The translations under genes were made by a program, and so were the position numbers. Positions 31,828 to 39,645 of a DNA stretch of 43,316 bases are shown here, piece after piece. The stretch is from a virus: the IMG/VR virus record IMGVR_UViG_3300018074_000001, positions 1 through 43,316 of that record; one strand, written 5' to 3'. Numbering within the stretch: the stretch's first letter is position 1; each line of letters opens with the position of its first letter. The notes under the pieces are model-generated. The model ran no database searches and was not told where the DNA came from. It worked only from the letters and a program-made list of their open reading frames with translations.

Positions 31828-32028
31828 TTATCGCGCGGGGAATAATCTCCCGCCGGTGCCGACCCCGAGTTGATGGCTGACGAACAGGAGCAGGATGATC
31901 AGCAAAATCGCCCCGACAATCCAGACGATCGGTTGCGGCAGGGCGAACTTCACGCAGACCCACCAAAGCCCGTACCCGACGACGGCGAACACGATGATGT
32001 AAATGATCAACTGAATTAACTGATCCAT
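31828..32028 (-). CDS. two-helix membrane protein, holin candidate (66 aa)
   Basis: ATG 32028 has AAGGAG 5 bases upstream. The 66-residue product has two membrane helices (about 4-28 and 34-53) with a short KFALPQP turn and a basic end (RLFPAR), the layout of class II holins. It directly follows the terminase gene. No endolysin was found beside it, so the holin call is tentative. A general small membrane protein is the alternative. Confidence 0.5.
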   Translation of the reverse strand: MDQLIQLIIYIIVFAVVGYGLWWVCVKFALPQPIVWIVGAILLIILLLFVSHQLGVGTGGRLFPAR

Positions 32029-32038
32029 TTGTTCTCCT

Positions 32039-33547
32039 TCATGGGCACGTCCTCCACGCTGCTTCCAATTCCCGAGGGGCGTCGGAAGGCTGGAAATCCT
32101 GAAAGTCCCCAACGCTGTCGCTGAGTTCCAAAACGAGGGAAGTGGCCATCGCCATGGCATCGATGCAATCGTCGTGGGCGCAGCCGGGAAACGTCTCGAA
32201 CTGCTCCAGGAATTCCCGCTGATCGCGCCGTACATACAGCTTTCCGTTCGAGGCCAGACCGGCGAGGGACTGGCGAATCCGGATCGGCTTGGCTCTTTGA
32301 TCTTTGTAGATCTCGATCACATGGAAGCGGCCGCGCTTCTTCATTTCCTCGGTAAGATACCAACTCAACGTGGCCTGGTAGTTGATGCCTTCGACGCGCA
32401 CGCGGATCGGTTTCCACTTCCCGGCCAGCGTGAAGAAGGTATTCGCACTCCAGTCCGGGTGATGGTTGCGCGAGAGCGCGTAGTCGAGCAAAAAAACATC
32501 ACGATGAGCGGTCATGCCGACCACCACATGCGCCTCGAAGTCCTTGCTGGCCATGCCGCCGGCGATCTGCGCGGCGCTCGGCGGTGGTGTAGGGTCGATG
32601 GCCATCGCCACAATCATGTTGGTCGGAGGCGTCTCGTAGTAACGGAGATCGGCCATCCGGAAGAACTGCCCTTCATCGGGCACCAGCCAGCACATCTTCT
32701 CCCGAGCGAAGTAGGCCCAAGTGTTTTCGCGGCGCGCCGCTTCTTCCTCCCGGTCAATCTCCTTGGTGGGGAAGCGCTCCTCCCACCGGCTGCGTCCCGC
32801 TTCGTCGCGGATGCCGAACTTGCGGAAGGTGTAATCCGGATTGTGCTCGGCCTTGGCGATGAGATCCTGCGGGCGCATCGGAGTTTGCAGCAGGACCATC
32901 TTCGAGTTCGCCGCTTCACTGCGCGGAGCCATCGTGTTGATGATGGAAGAGTAGATGAGTTCGTTCAGCTTACTTCGCTGGACCTCCGAGCCGACGTTCT
33001 CTTCGGTCTGCACGTCATCGAGGCAGACCAGGTCGGGGCGGAATGAGTTGATATTCAAACCGCGCACGCTCGACGTGATGCCGAGACAGACCAGCGAGAT
33101 GGTCGATTCCGGTTTATCGGGCGAGAGGCGGCAGAGCACGTCCAACCTGTCCGAGTTCCAGATATTGCCGGGGCGCAGGCCGAATACCTGCGCGAAGGAG
33201 AGACCGTCACTCGAGTTGCCCTCGATGAGGCGCCGCAGCCAGTCACCGGACTCGTGTGCTTTGTCCGATGACGCCCCGAGGTAGGCGATCGTCCTGGATG
33301 CCCTATACGCTACGCTCCACGCCACGTAGGCGCGGAGCAGGGTGGTCTTGGCGCCGCCGCGGAAGACGGCGATGGCACTCAGAGATACGTCTGGATTCGT
33401 CCAATCCTTCCAGATCTCGCGGTGGAATTCCGGGCTCGACTGCCGGAAGGCGGAGGGGAAGAAGGTGCGGCAGAAAAGCTCCCCGTCGGTGGCGCACAGC
33501 GATACTAATTCGTTGAGGTCGACGGACGGGGGAGCTTTCTGCTTCAT
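32039..33547 (-). CDS. terL: terminase large subunit (502 aa)
   Basis: The 502-residue product has Walker A-like FRGGAKTT (62-69), Walker B LVCLDD (173-178) and a C-loop region LLQTPMRPQD. An RNase H-like nuclease domain has D318 (AMAIDPTPP), E386 and HDDCID (458-463). It packages DNA into the head with ATP and cuts the concatemer. It follows two accessory genes after the small subunit. No clear ribosome-binding site was seen before ATG 33547, so coupling to the gene ending 3 bases upstream is likely. Confidence 0.92.
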   Translation of the reverse strand: MKQKAPPSVDLNELVSLCATDGELFCRTFFPSAFRQSSPEFHREIWKDWTNPDVSLSAIAVFRGGAKTTLLRAYVAWSVAYRASRTIAYLGASSDKAHESGDWLRRLIEGNSSDGLSFAQVFGLRPGNIWNSDRLDVLCRLSPDKPESTISLVCLGITSSVRGLNINSFRPDLVCLDDVQTEENVGSEVQRSKLNELIYSSIINTMAPRSEAANSKMVLLQTPMRPQDLIAKAEHNPDYTFRKFGIRDEAGRSRWEERFPTKEIDREEEAARRENTWAYFAREKMCWLVPDEGQFFRMADLRYYETPPTNMIVAMAIDPTPPPSAAQIAGGMASKDFEAHVVVGMTAHRDVFLLDYALSRNHHPDWSANTFFTLAGKWKPIRVRVEGINYQATLSWYLTEEMKKRGRFHVIEIYKDQRAKPIRIRQSLAGLASNGKLYVRRDQREFLEQFETFPGCAHDDCIDAMAMATSLVLELSDSVGDFQDFQPSDAPRELEAAWRTCP

Positions 33548-33550
33548 CGG

Positions 33551-33991
33551 TTATTTGTGCTGGTGCGGGAACGGCGGGCCGACTGGCGGTTCCTTGGGAT
33601 GCTTTTGGTCCTTGTCATCCTTGTCGTGCTTGTCCTTTTCCTTGGTGTCCTTGTCGTTCTTGTCATCGGTCGACTTGGGCCGGGGATTGGTGTCGGCGAA
33701 GGCCATATCGCGGACGTGCTGGAAGGCGGCGCGGTCGTCCTCGGCTTGGCGGCGATGTTCATCGGGATCGTCGAAGGGGCCGCGGGAGATGGCGAGATTG
33801 GCGACGGCGCGCCACCGGAGTTTGGCGGAGAGAGCGGTATCCTTCCAGGGCGGGCACTTGTCTGCCGGCCGCCAGTAGCCGCAGTGGGCTTCGTAGAGTT
33901 TCTCGGCCAGCCCTTCTGGGGTATGTTCCGGCCCCGGTGCCGGGAGTGGGGTGGGTTCCGGCTTCGAGTAAGCCGTATCTTTTTCTGTCAT
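33551..33991 (-). CDS. hypothetical late protein with charged tail (146 aa)
   Basis: ATG 33991 (AAGGAG 11 bases upstream) is preferred to a TTG three codons earlier. The product has a Pro-rich start, a segment LAEKLYEAHCGYWRPADKCPPW...WRAVANLAISRG, and a remarkable Lys/Asp tail (KNDKDTKEKDKHDKDDKDQK), then His/Pro. The LAE-x-LY-x-A...W...VA segment also occurs at the start of the next upstream gene product. Function unknown. Confidence 0.65.
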   Translation of the reverse strand: MTEKDTAYSKPEPTPLPAPGPEHTPEGLAEKLYEAHCGYWRPADKCPPWKDTALSAKLRWRAVANLAISRGPFDDPDEHRRQAEDDRAAFQHVRDMAFADTNPRPKSTDDKNDKDTKEKDKHDKDDKDQKHPKEPPVGPPFPHQHK

Positions 33992-34053
33992 CTGTTTCAA
34001 TTCTCCTTGGATCGAATCAAACGAGGTATCGAGTCAGAATCCCTCGCGAGGAC

Positions 34054-34980
34054 TTACTTTCCTTTGCCCTTGGCGATGCTGCCTCCCGCCAGTGGCGGCT
34101 TAACGGCCATTGCTGCTCCGCCGATCGCAGTCTTGCGGGACATAAGCGGAGCTGAAGCCTCATCCGCGGCAGGAGCCGTGGAGATCTCGCGGTAGGTCAC
34201 GTCGACGGTGAGCGTGCCGTCGCCTCCGGTCACGTCCGCTGGTTCGATGTGAAGCATGAGCGCCGTCGCCTCAGCCGCCACGTTCTGCGGGTAGGGCAAG
34301 CCGGTCATCGCTCCGGTCGATGAGGCCGGGGTATCGAGGAGTCCGGCGGCGGGGAGAGTATTCGAGACTGCGGTGCCCGCTGCCTTGACGACGAGGAGGT
34401 TGGCGCCGGCTACGTAGGCGAGCGTGCCGAACGTATAGGAGAGCGCCGCGGAGACGAACTGGAGCGCGATGCCGGCAGCGGGCGCGGGAACGAGCGTGAT
34501 GGGCGTGGCCACCAGTGCCAGGAGTTGGGCTGAGGAGGCTGAGACCGGAACGGTGACCGACTCGGGCAGGTCGACCGGCTCGTCGGTAGCGTGCTGCTTC
34601 TTCTTCAAGGGCAGCGGCTTCACGTCGCGCCTCAGATCCTCTTGGACATCGGTGGCGACTGCGCCAACCACAGACCAGTCGGTCTGGACGTCCGGCTCAA
34701 GCGCCGCCCATTGCGGGCGCGGGCCGAGGACTTCGATGGCCTTGGGGTCGGTCGACTCGCCGGCGGACGCTTCAAAGAGGATCGGCGGCGGTGGCGGCGG
34801 GGTTTCCTCCCCGGCGTCGATCGACTGCTGGGCGACGACGTACCAGGCGTTCTTGACGGTGCGCTGGGTCTCGGACCAGGTGGGGATGGGGGCGAGCGTC
34901 TCCGCTGTCAGCCAGTCCGACATCTGGGCCTTGGCCGTGTAGAGGCGCTCGGCGAGTTCTTCCATCGTGGTGGTTTGCAT
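34054..34980 (-). CDS. virion decoration/structural-domain protein (308 aa)
   Basis: The 308-residue product has an N-terminal LAERLYTAKAQMSDW...WYVVAQQ segment like its downstream neighbour, a Pro-rich linker, and a C-terminal beta domain with LLALVATPITLVPAPAAGIALQFVSA, FGTLAYVAGANLLV and GGDGTLTVDVTYREI. I recall that domain in many phage virion proteins. It may decorate the head or tail. It overlaps the small terminase stop by one base. Confidence 0.6.
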   Translation of the reverse strand: MQTTTMEELAERLYTAKAQMSDWLTAETLAPIPTWSETQRTVKNAWYVVAQQSIDAGEETPPPPPPILFEASAGESTDPKAIEVLGPRPQWAALEPDVQTDWSVVGAVATDVQEDLRRDVKPLPLKKKQHATDEPVDLPESVTVPVSASSAQLLALVATPITLVPAPAAGIALQFVSAALSYTFGTLAYVAGANLLVVKAAGTAVSNTLPAAGLLDTPASSTGAMTGLPYPQNVAAEATALMLHIEPADVTGGDGTLTVDVTYREISTAPAADEASAPLMSRKTAIGGAAMAVKPPLAGGSIAKGKGK

Positions 34981-35465
34981 CAGGACTCCTGTTCTTCGAG
35001 GGTGGTTTCGATGACGAGGGGGGCACGGCGCTGCAGCGCCCGCTCGCGCGCCTCATTAATAATGTTGACGTCGACCTGGAGATGCGAGTGGACGTGCATG
35101 TCGGTCGAGTAACCCTTGGGGTTGATGTAGCCGAGAGCGGTGAGGGACAGCTTGGCGGCGGTGAGCAGCTCGCGCGACTCGAGCTCGTTCTCTTCGAGCC
35201 GACGATCGATTTCATCCAGCGAGCGATGGGCCAAAGAGTTTAATTTGTCAGTTATGGCCGCACCGGCAAAGACGGCTTCCTTCCCGTTCTCGGCACAAAG
35301 CTCGCGATACGCAGCCTGCCAAACGTCCGAGGCCATCACCACATGAACGTACTGTCTTCCAAAGTTGAGTTCGATCGCCGCTTCGCGAATTTGCCTATGC
35401 GGATTTGCGGCGGCCCAGTGCAATAAAGCAATGTGTCGATGCGATAAGTGTTTCAGTTCGGCCAA
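34980..35465 (-). CDS. terminase small subunit candidate (161 aa)
   Basis: The 161-residue product has an N-terminal helix-turn-helix (HIALLHWAAANP, then REAAIELNFGRQYVHVVM) and a helical oligomerisation region, as in small terminases that bind the packaging site. In-frame TAA upstream leaves TTG 35465 as the first possible start; there is no Shine-Dalgarno sequence. It begins the terminase module, with an HNH gene just upstream on the other strand. Confidence 0.65.
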   Translation of the reverse strand: MAELKHLSHRHIALLHWAAANPHRQIREAAIELNFGRQYVHVVMASDVWQAAYRELCAENGKEAVFAGAAITDKLNSLAHRSLDEIDRRLEENELESRELLTAAKLSLTALGYINPKGYSTDMHVHSHLQVDVNIINEARERALQRRAPLVIETTLEEQES

Positions 35466-35533
35466 TGGGTTGAGTGTACATCTTTAGCGAGGTTTTTCAA
35501 AGATTTGAGAGTAAACTAGATGCGAGCCGCATG

Positions 35534-35584
35534 GTGTTGAAGCACCGTACGGCCCTGACCGAGACGACCTTTCTGGGAGGCCGA
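35534..35584 (+). promoter_or_regulatory. conserved leader of HNH endonuclease 3
   Basis: This matches the leader at 30963-31013: GTGTTG, CCTGACCGA, ACCTTTC and GGAGG before ATGGCTAA at the same spacing. The hairpin here is weaker (CGG/CCG). Just upstream, ATGCG/CGCAT (35519-35531) forms another small inverted repeat in the gap to the small terminase gene. Confidence 0.55.
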
Positions 35585-36133
35585 ATGGCTAAATCAAAGT
35601 TTAGAACACTGCCTGCGTTGACCGCGAGAGACATTGCCAGATTCTGGAAAAAGGTGGCCCGCTGCTCCGCTTCGGAGTGCTGGTTGTGGACGGCTGGCAA
35701 GACTCCCGCCGGATACGGGCATTTTGGTCTTTGCCGAAGCGGCAAGGACGAAACTTATTATGCGCATCGAGTCTCGTACTTCATAGAACACGGGGTGGAT
35801 CCCGGCAGTTTCCACGTGTGCCACACCTGTGATCAACCCTCGTGCGTAAACCCGGCGCATTTATGGCTCGGCACCGATGCCTCCAACATGCAGGATGCCT
35901 CTCGAAAGGGGCGCGTACTCACGGGGGACAACCATCCCTATCGAAAGCACCCGGAGCTTATACCGCGCGGAGAAGTGAGAGGTCACGCCAAACTGAAGAA
36001 TGCTGATGTCATCGAGATCCGGAAGCTATATGAAAGCGGCTGGCTTCAACGTGAACTCGCCGCGAAGTTTGCCGTGTCACTGAGCCGCATCAGCTACATT
36101 GTGACCCGCAGACACTGGTCTCACCTGCCCTAA
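35585..36133 (+). CDS. HNH homing-type endonuclease 3 (182 aa)
   Basis: ATG 35585 has GGGAGG 4 bases upstream. The product has SECWLWTAG, YYAHRVSYFIEHGVDP, the HNH core CHTCDQPSCVNPAHLWLGT (79-97) and a C-terminal helix-turn-helix (KNADVIEIRKLYESGWLQREL, split over two helices). It is a clear paralogue of the gene at 31014, with the same C-terminal plan. It lies opposite to the terminase genes, so both borders of the terminase block carry related HNH genes. Confidence 0.88.
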   Translation: MAKSKFRTLPALTARDIARFWKKVARCSASECWLWTAGKTPAGYGHFGLCRSGKDETYYAHRVSYFIEHGVDPGSFHVCHTCDQPSCVNPAHLWLGTDASNMQDASRKGRVLTGDNHPYRKHPELIPRGEVRGHAKLKNADVIEIRKLYESGWLQRELAAKFAVSLSRISYIVTRRHWSHLP

Positions 36134-36139
36134 AAGAGA

Positions 36140-36174
36140 GGGGTCCGGGCGTCTAGTCAGCACGTCCGAACCCC
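36140..36174. terminator. long hairpin, likely minus-strand terminator
   Basis: The arms 36140-36152 and 36162-36174 pair over 13 positions with one mismatch and one G-U pair, with a 9-base loop. Read on the minus strand it is followed by TCTCTTTTAG, a fair U-tract, so it could end the transcript of the 36293-37382 genes before the terminase block. On the plus strand it follows the HNH stop but lacks a T-run. Confidence 0.5.
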
Positions 36175-36292
36175 GCTTTACAGGCAGCCGGATCACACTG
36201 AAAGTTGCTGCCCGAATTCAGATTTAGCCCTTACTGCGAACGACTGTCGGAGGCCGCCAAGAGAGCGCGGTCTCAATGCCTGTCAGTGTACA
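36175..36292. other. intergenic gap, no gene seen
   Basis: This is the stretch between the hairpin and the end of the 318-aa gene. No open frame with a credible start and no promoter were recognised. Confidence 0.4.
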
Positions 36293-37249
36293 TCAACCTT
36301 GGCCGAGCTGCCCTCTGAGCCACTGGATGAGCTGCGCCTGTTGGGCATTGGACTGCGAAGGATCGTAGGTGGAGATTGGAGACGAATAATTCCACATCCC
36401 ATTCTCGTCAGCGCGAGAGACGGTGGGAGCGGGGCCGCCCCAACCTGTGTTCTTCAAACCGGCGGCATATCTGGCAGCGATGTCTTCAGGGCGGTCTCCC
36501 CGCGCCAAACCAGTCGCCGCAACATCGGCCCCCTGGATATCACCAACGCCGTAGTCTAAGCCATATATAGGCGCACTCGGCGCGCTGCTGCCCGGGCTCG
36601 ACATATTGGTACGGTTCTGTTCCACCACGTTGGCCCCGAAGGCTTGCCCGATCTTGCCAGCCGCCTCCGGAGTTATGTAGTTGGGGTTAGGATTACCGGG
36701 GGAAGCGAAGCTCACCGGTTGATCGTTGATCGAAGCACCCACGTTCTGCGCCCAAGGATTCTGTTCGCCGAAGAAGCCGCCGGTGCCGGCGGTGGAGGGG
36801 GGGGGCGGGAGTCCGGGGTTCACCTGCGGCGTCGAGGTGCGGGAGCCGCCGGGTTCGCCGGTGTTGCGGCCGCTCGGTGCGGGAGTGCCGCCTGCGAGTG
36901 GGCCTTGGGCGCCGGGCTGCTCGTAGCCGGGATAGGGGAAGGACTGGTCGCGGGTGCCGTTGATGCCGCCGCCGGGGACATTGGGATCCTGGGTGGGGTC
37001 GTAGCCGGGGTCGCCCGCACCATAGCCGGGGGGCGCTTGCTGTCCGGTATTATTCCCGCTCGGCGGCGCCTGCTGTGGAGGGCGGGCGGGGTAGCCGCCG
37101 GGAGGAGTCTGGCCGGGTTGCCATGTGCTCCAGTCAGGTTCGCCAGCGCCAGTGCCGGGGAGCGAGGCCAGGGCGCCGCCGAGTCCCTGGTTGCCGAAGA
37201 AGCCTTCATTCACTGGCAAGCCGTTGGGTCCTAAGCGTATCTGGGCCAT
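36293..37249 (-). CDS. Pro/Gly-rich late protein (318 aa)
   Basis: ATG 37249 has AAGGAG 7 bases upstream. The 318-residue product is low-complexity Pro/Gly/Gln/Ser over residues 35-160 and more ordered after 180 (NYITPEAAGKIGQAFGANVV, ARGDRPEDIAARYAAGLKNTGW). Its style resembles the proline-rich virion proteins at 16213-18656. It is probably a virion or assembly protein; no family was recognised. Confidence 0.6.
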   Translation of the reverse strand: MAQIRLGPNGLPVNEGFFGNQGLGGALASLPGTGAGEPDWSTWQPGQTPPGGYPARPPQQAPPSGNNTGQQAPPGYGAGDPGYDPTQDPNVPGGGINGTRDQSFPYPGYEQPGAQGPLAGGTPAPSGRNTGEPGGSRTSTPQVNPGLPPPPSTAGTGGFFGEQNPWAQNVGASINDQPVSFASPGNPNPNYITPEAAGKIGQAFGANVVEQNRTNMSSPGSSAPSAPIYGLDYGVGDIQGADVAATGLARGDRPEDIAARYAAGLKNTGWGGPAPTVSRADENGMWNYSSPISTYDPSQSNAQQAQLIQWLRGQLGQG

Positions 37250-37250
37250 G

Positions 37251-37382
37251 TCAGATCTCCTTCACTTCCATCTCGTCGTCGTCTTCGGGCAGGTCGGGGA
37301 TATCGGATTCGTTCTCGATGGGGGGATAGGGAGGATCGGGTTCGAGTTCGAAGTCAGGATCGGGATCAGGGGGTGTCGGCAT
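37251..37382 (-). CDS. tiny acidic protein (43 aa)
   Basis: ATG 37382 has AGAGG 6 bases upstream. The 43-residue product is almost entirely Pro, Asp and Glu (PPDPDPDFELEPDPPYPP, then a run DDDE), so it is very acidic and probably disordered. It could mimic DNA charge as some anti-defence proteins do, but nothing else supports that. It is followed directly by the 318-aa gene. Confidence 0.55.
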   Translation of the reverse strand: MPTPPDPDPDFELEPDPPYPPIENESDIPDLPEDDDEMEVKEI

Positions 37383-37443
37383 CGGTGGCCTCTTTCCGCT
37401 CATGAGCTTAAGGCTGAGTATAAGGCCATCCGGTACTCATGGC

Positions 37444-37474
37444 AAAAAAAAGGCTCACCGGCGAGCGGCAAGCC
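37444..37474 (-). terminator. rho-independent terminator (minus strand)
   Basis: Read on the minus strand, GGCTTGCCG pairs with CGGTGAGCC (9 bp, two G-U pairs, 5-base loop; plus-strand positions 37452-37474) and is followed by eight T residues (37444-37451). This is a textbook terminator between the gene ending at 37608 and the gene starting at 37382, so the late region is not one transcript. Confidence 0.8.
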
Positions 37475-37607
37475 TTACTGATCAAGAAGTGGAATCTGTT
37501 CTTAGTATACGGACGCTCACCGCCACCTCCTCCGAGTATGGCGGCTCCCTCATGCTCACTTCGTTGGGAGATTCAATTCTACAAACAAGCGGTTCGTATT
37601 GCTACTG
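37475..37607. other. intergenic gap, no gene supported
   Basis: This 133-base stretch lies between the terminator and the 160-aa gene. A 23-codon minus-strand frame (MREPPYSEEVAVSV...) exists but has no ribosome-binding site. Nothing else was recognised. Confidence 0.4.
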
Positions 37608-38090
37608 CTACACCGCAAAGCCCGCGGATTTCAGCTCCGCGGTGCGGGCGGCATAGGCTGCGTCCTGGCCGTCGCGATCGTAGAGGAAAGCCCACTGACC
37701 GGCCGAGTACGCCTCGTACAAATCCTGGCCATTCCAGGCAATCAAAAGATATTGGCTCTCGGTGACGATCGCGCCGGTGGGTTCGGGGACGACGATGTCC
37801 CAGGTGAGCGTGGGCCAGTTGGTCCGCGCCCAGTCCAAGACCCACTGGGCCGTGTCCGCACATGGATAATCGAGGGGCGAAAGAGGCTGCAAGGGAACGT
37901 CGAACCCATAGCCGGGCGCGAAGCTCCAGGGCCGCTCGAAGGTGGAGGGGCCATTCTCCTCGCGCGTCACGGCGCTGTAGAGCTTCTTCGAGATGGGGCT
38001 ATAAAGGTAACCACGAAAGGCCCTCACGAGGATCTTCTCCGGCGGGATGGTGGCGGCGGTCTCTTCGGCCGGGGCGGTTTCTTCTGGCAT
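37608..38090 (-). CDS. hypothetical late protein (160 aa)
   Basis: The 160-residue product has an acidic, Ala/Glu-rich N-terminus, then an ordered acidic domain with many aromatic residues (YLYSPISKKLYSAVTREENG, WVLDWARTNWPTLTWD, YLLIAWNGQDLYEAY). No family was recognised. It is followed by the terminator at 37444-37474 and belongs with the 166-aa gene upstream. Confidence 0.65.
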   Translation of the reverse strand: MPEETAPAEETAATIPPEKILVRAFRGYLYSPISKKLYSAVTREENGPSTFERPWSFAPGYGFDVPLQPLSPLDYPCADTAQWVLDWARTNWPTLTWDIVVPEPTGAIVTESQYLLIAWNGQDLYEAYSAGQWAFLYDRDGQDAAYAARTAELKSAGFAV

Positions 38091-38108
38091 GATTTTCTCC
38101 TGGGGTGA

Positions 38109-38609
38109 CTATTTCAAAATGGCGTCAAGCGATACTTTGGACTCTTGGGCGGCGGCCTTCATGGCAGCGACCTTCGAGAGCACATCGCCGCGGCTCGCCA
38201 CTTCCTTCTTTTTTTGAGGATCGAGGGAATTCCAACGCGCCTGCGCTTCAAAGGCGGGGATCTTCAGGAGAAGGGCGATGGCCTGTACCGTGATGCTGTG
38301 AACGGATTTATCCGCACGGCGCAGACCCTCGCCTGCTTTAAGCTGCTGCCATAGCTTGGCCACCTTTGCTCTCGCGACGACGGGCGAGCCTTTACAACTG
38401 ACGTACCCTTGCTGGAGCCTGGCGATACAGCCCCAATACATCAGGGCGGTCTGCTGCTCGACAGGAAGCTCGGCCAGATTTAGAACTGTGCGTTCCCCAT
38501 CTTTCCAGTCGAAGGTCAAGGTGCCGTTCGAGGCATCCCAGTCGATCCGGGAGGTGATGTGGAGCGGAGATTTCTTGGAGGGAGATTCATCCCCGTTCGG
38601 TGTGTCCAT
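38109..38609 (-). CDS. hypothetical protein under TCTACCTAG box (166 aa)
   Basis: The 166-residue product has an N-terminal beta part (GTLTFDWKDGERTVLNLAEL), a helical middle with KAKVAKLWQQLKAGEGLRR-like charged residues, and a C-terminal helix bundle. It lacks known motifs. Its start codon (38607-38609) lies directly beside the inverted repeat CTACC/GGTAG (38612-38626), which contains a TCTACCTAG box, so it may belong to the same regulon as the early promoters. Confidence 0.65.
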   Translation of the reverse strand: MDTPNGDESPSKKSPLHITSRIDWDASNGTLTFDWKDGERTVLNLAELPVEQQTALMYWGCIARLQQGYVSCKGSPVVARAKVAKLWQQLKAGEGLRRADKSVHSITVQAIALLLKIPAFEAQARWNSLDPQKKKEVASRGDVLSKVAAMKAAAQESKVSLDAILK

Positions 38610-38610
38610 G

Positions 38611-38626
38611 TCTACCTAGATGGTAG
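38611..38626. promoter_or_regulatory. TCTACCTAG box / CTACC-GGTAG inverted repeat
   Basis: TCTACCTAG at 38611-38619 is one of four copies found by eye. Here it extends to a 15-bp inverted repeat, CTACC-TAGAT-GGTAG. On the minus strand a weak promoter TTGCGT, 17 bp, TACCAT would overlap it, ending just before the ATG at 38609. It is a likely operator. Confidence 0.45.
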
Positions 38627-38779
38627 CGCTTAACTAGAATGAACGCAACCGAATCAATTAGACTGCCAAGCCGTTTCGTTTTGCCTACACCGATACGAGG
38701 CGAGGCGCAGCGGGATTCCGCATGGACAACAAATCAATCAACCCTTTGCTCGGTTTGCGAGAGCTGCTGCGCCTCTTGC

Positions 38780-39370
38780 TTACGATGATGCTGATGAGCT
38801 GGGAATCGTTTCAGCGGCCGCCGCGGGCTTCCTTTGGACCTGCGCCACCATGCGCACGCTCCGCTGCTCCTTCATTCCCGGCCGCCAGTACGATATGCGC
38901 CGCAAGAACTGGTTCCTGGGAGACAGTAATTCCTCGGCAGGCCAGCCGTTTTTGATGCGTCTCCTGATCGCTGGGAGAGATACGCCCGCGCGGCGACCGG
39001 CCTCGGTGAGGCTGATCTTCTCGCCGCCAATGTCGATGAGAACGTTGCTCCTCCGATGGCTGGACTGTTCTCTCGGAGTAGCCCACCGGCAATTGCTCGG
39101 CTCGTAGTTTCCGTTGTTGTCGATGCGGTCGAGGGTGGTTCCTTCGGGACGCAGTCCCATGTCAGCGAAGAATGAGGCGAAGCTAGCTACCCACTCCGGG
39201 CAGATGGTGATGCCTCGGCCGCCGTAGTCTTTGTAGTGGCCGCAGGTGGGCTTCAGGCACCGGGTTTTCATGGAGACCCATGACTTGTACGTGGGAGAAC
39301 GCCGCAAGCCGTGGGTCGGAAGCAGGCGCCCGTCTTTTTCTCTGTGGCGTACAATTTGATTTGGTGGCAT
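38780..39370 (-). CDS. HNH endonuclease 4 (196 aa)
   Basis: ATG 39370 has GGAGG 5 bases upstream. The product differs from the other three. It has SPTYKSWVSMKTRCLKPTC, YGGRGITICPEW, then TLDRIDNNGNYEPSNCRWAT, the HNH variant seen in many phage endonucleases, followed by ISLTEAGRRAGVSLPAIRRR, a helix-turn-helix, and a tail region rich in Ala and Ser. It is co-oriented with the late genes. It is probably a homing-type enzyme. Confidence 0.8.
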   Translation of the reverse strand: MPPNQIVRHREKDGRLLPTHGLRRSPTYKSWVSMKTRCLKPTCGHYKDYGGRGITICPEWVASFASFFADMGLRPEGTTLDRIDNNGNYEPSNCRWATPREQSSHRRSNVLIDIGGEKISLTEAGRRAGVSLPAIRRRIKNGWPAEELLSPRNQFLRRISYWRPGMKEQRSVRMVAQVQRKPAAAAETIPSSSASS

Positions 39371-39397
39371 CGGGTCCTCCTAGACCTGTTGCTGCTT

Positions 39398-39428
39398 GGC
39401 CTGCCACCGCTGAGAACGGCGGCGGGCC
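39398..39428. other. GC-rich 12-bp hairpin
   Basis: The arms 39398-39409 and 39417-39428 pair over 12 positions with one mismatch and one G-U pair, with a 7-base loop. It lies between the zinc-ribbon gene end and the HNH start. No T-run follows, so it may pause or process the transcript rather than end it. Confidence 0.5.
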
Positions 39429-39432
39429 TTCC

Positions 39433-39645
39433 CTATTCTATACCCGTAACCTCAACTCTGACCGGTGGTTTGCGAGGAACCGGAATCAATTTCACCCAGC
39501 CTTTTTTCTGCCTGATCGAGAACACCTTCCCGGTCGCGACGCCGGCGATCCCGCAGCACCCGCAGTGGCAGCACACCCATTCTCCGGTCTCCTGCAGCGT
39601 CACGGCGGCCGAGCTGCACATCGGGCATTTGAGGTGGGTGGTCAT
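39433..39645 (-). CDS. zinc-ribbon protein (70 aa)
   Basis: The 70-residue product has CPMC (7-10) and a cysteine-rich cluster CCHCGCC (25-31), then a basic beta-like tail (KGWVKLIPVPRKPPVRVEV). This is a small zinc-ribbon. No ribosome-binding site is obvious before ATG 39645. A transcription-related role is possible but not shown. Confidence 0.6.
   Translation of the reverse strand: MTTHLKCPMCSSAAVTLQETGEWVCCHCGCCGIAGVATGKVFSIRQKKGWVKLIPVPRKPPVRVEVTGIE

Noticed and set aside
32174-33046. 290-codon plus-strand open frame opposite terminase
   Set aside because: It is antisense to recognised Walker and nuclease motifs of the terminase large subunit; a shadow.
38722-38955. 77-codon plus-strand open frame
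   Set aside because: It overlaps the HNH 4 gene in antisense. The HNH motif and ribosome-binding site support the minus strand.
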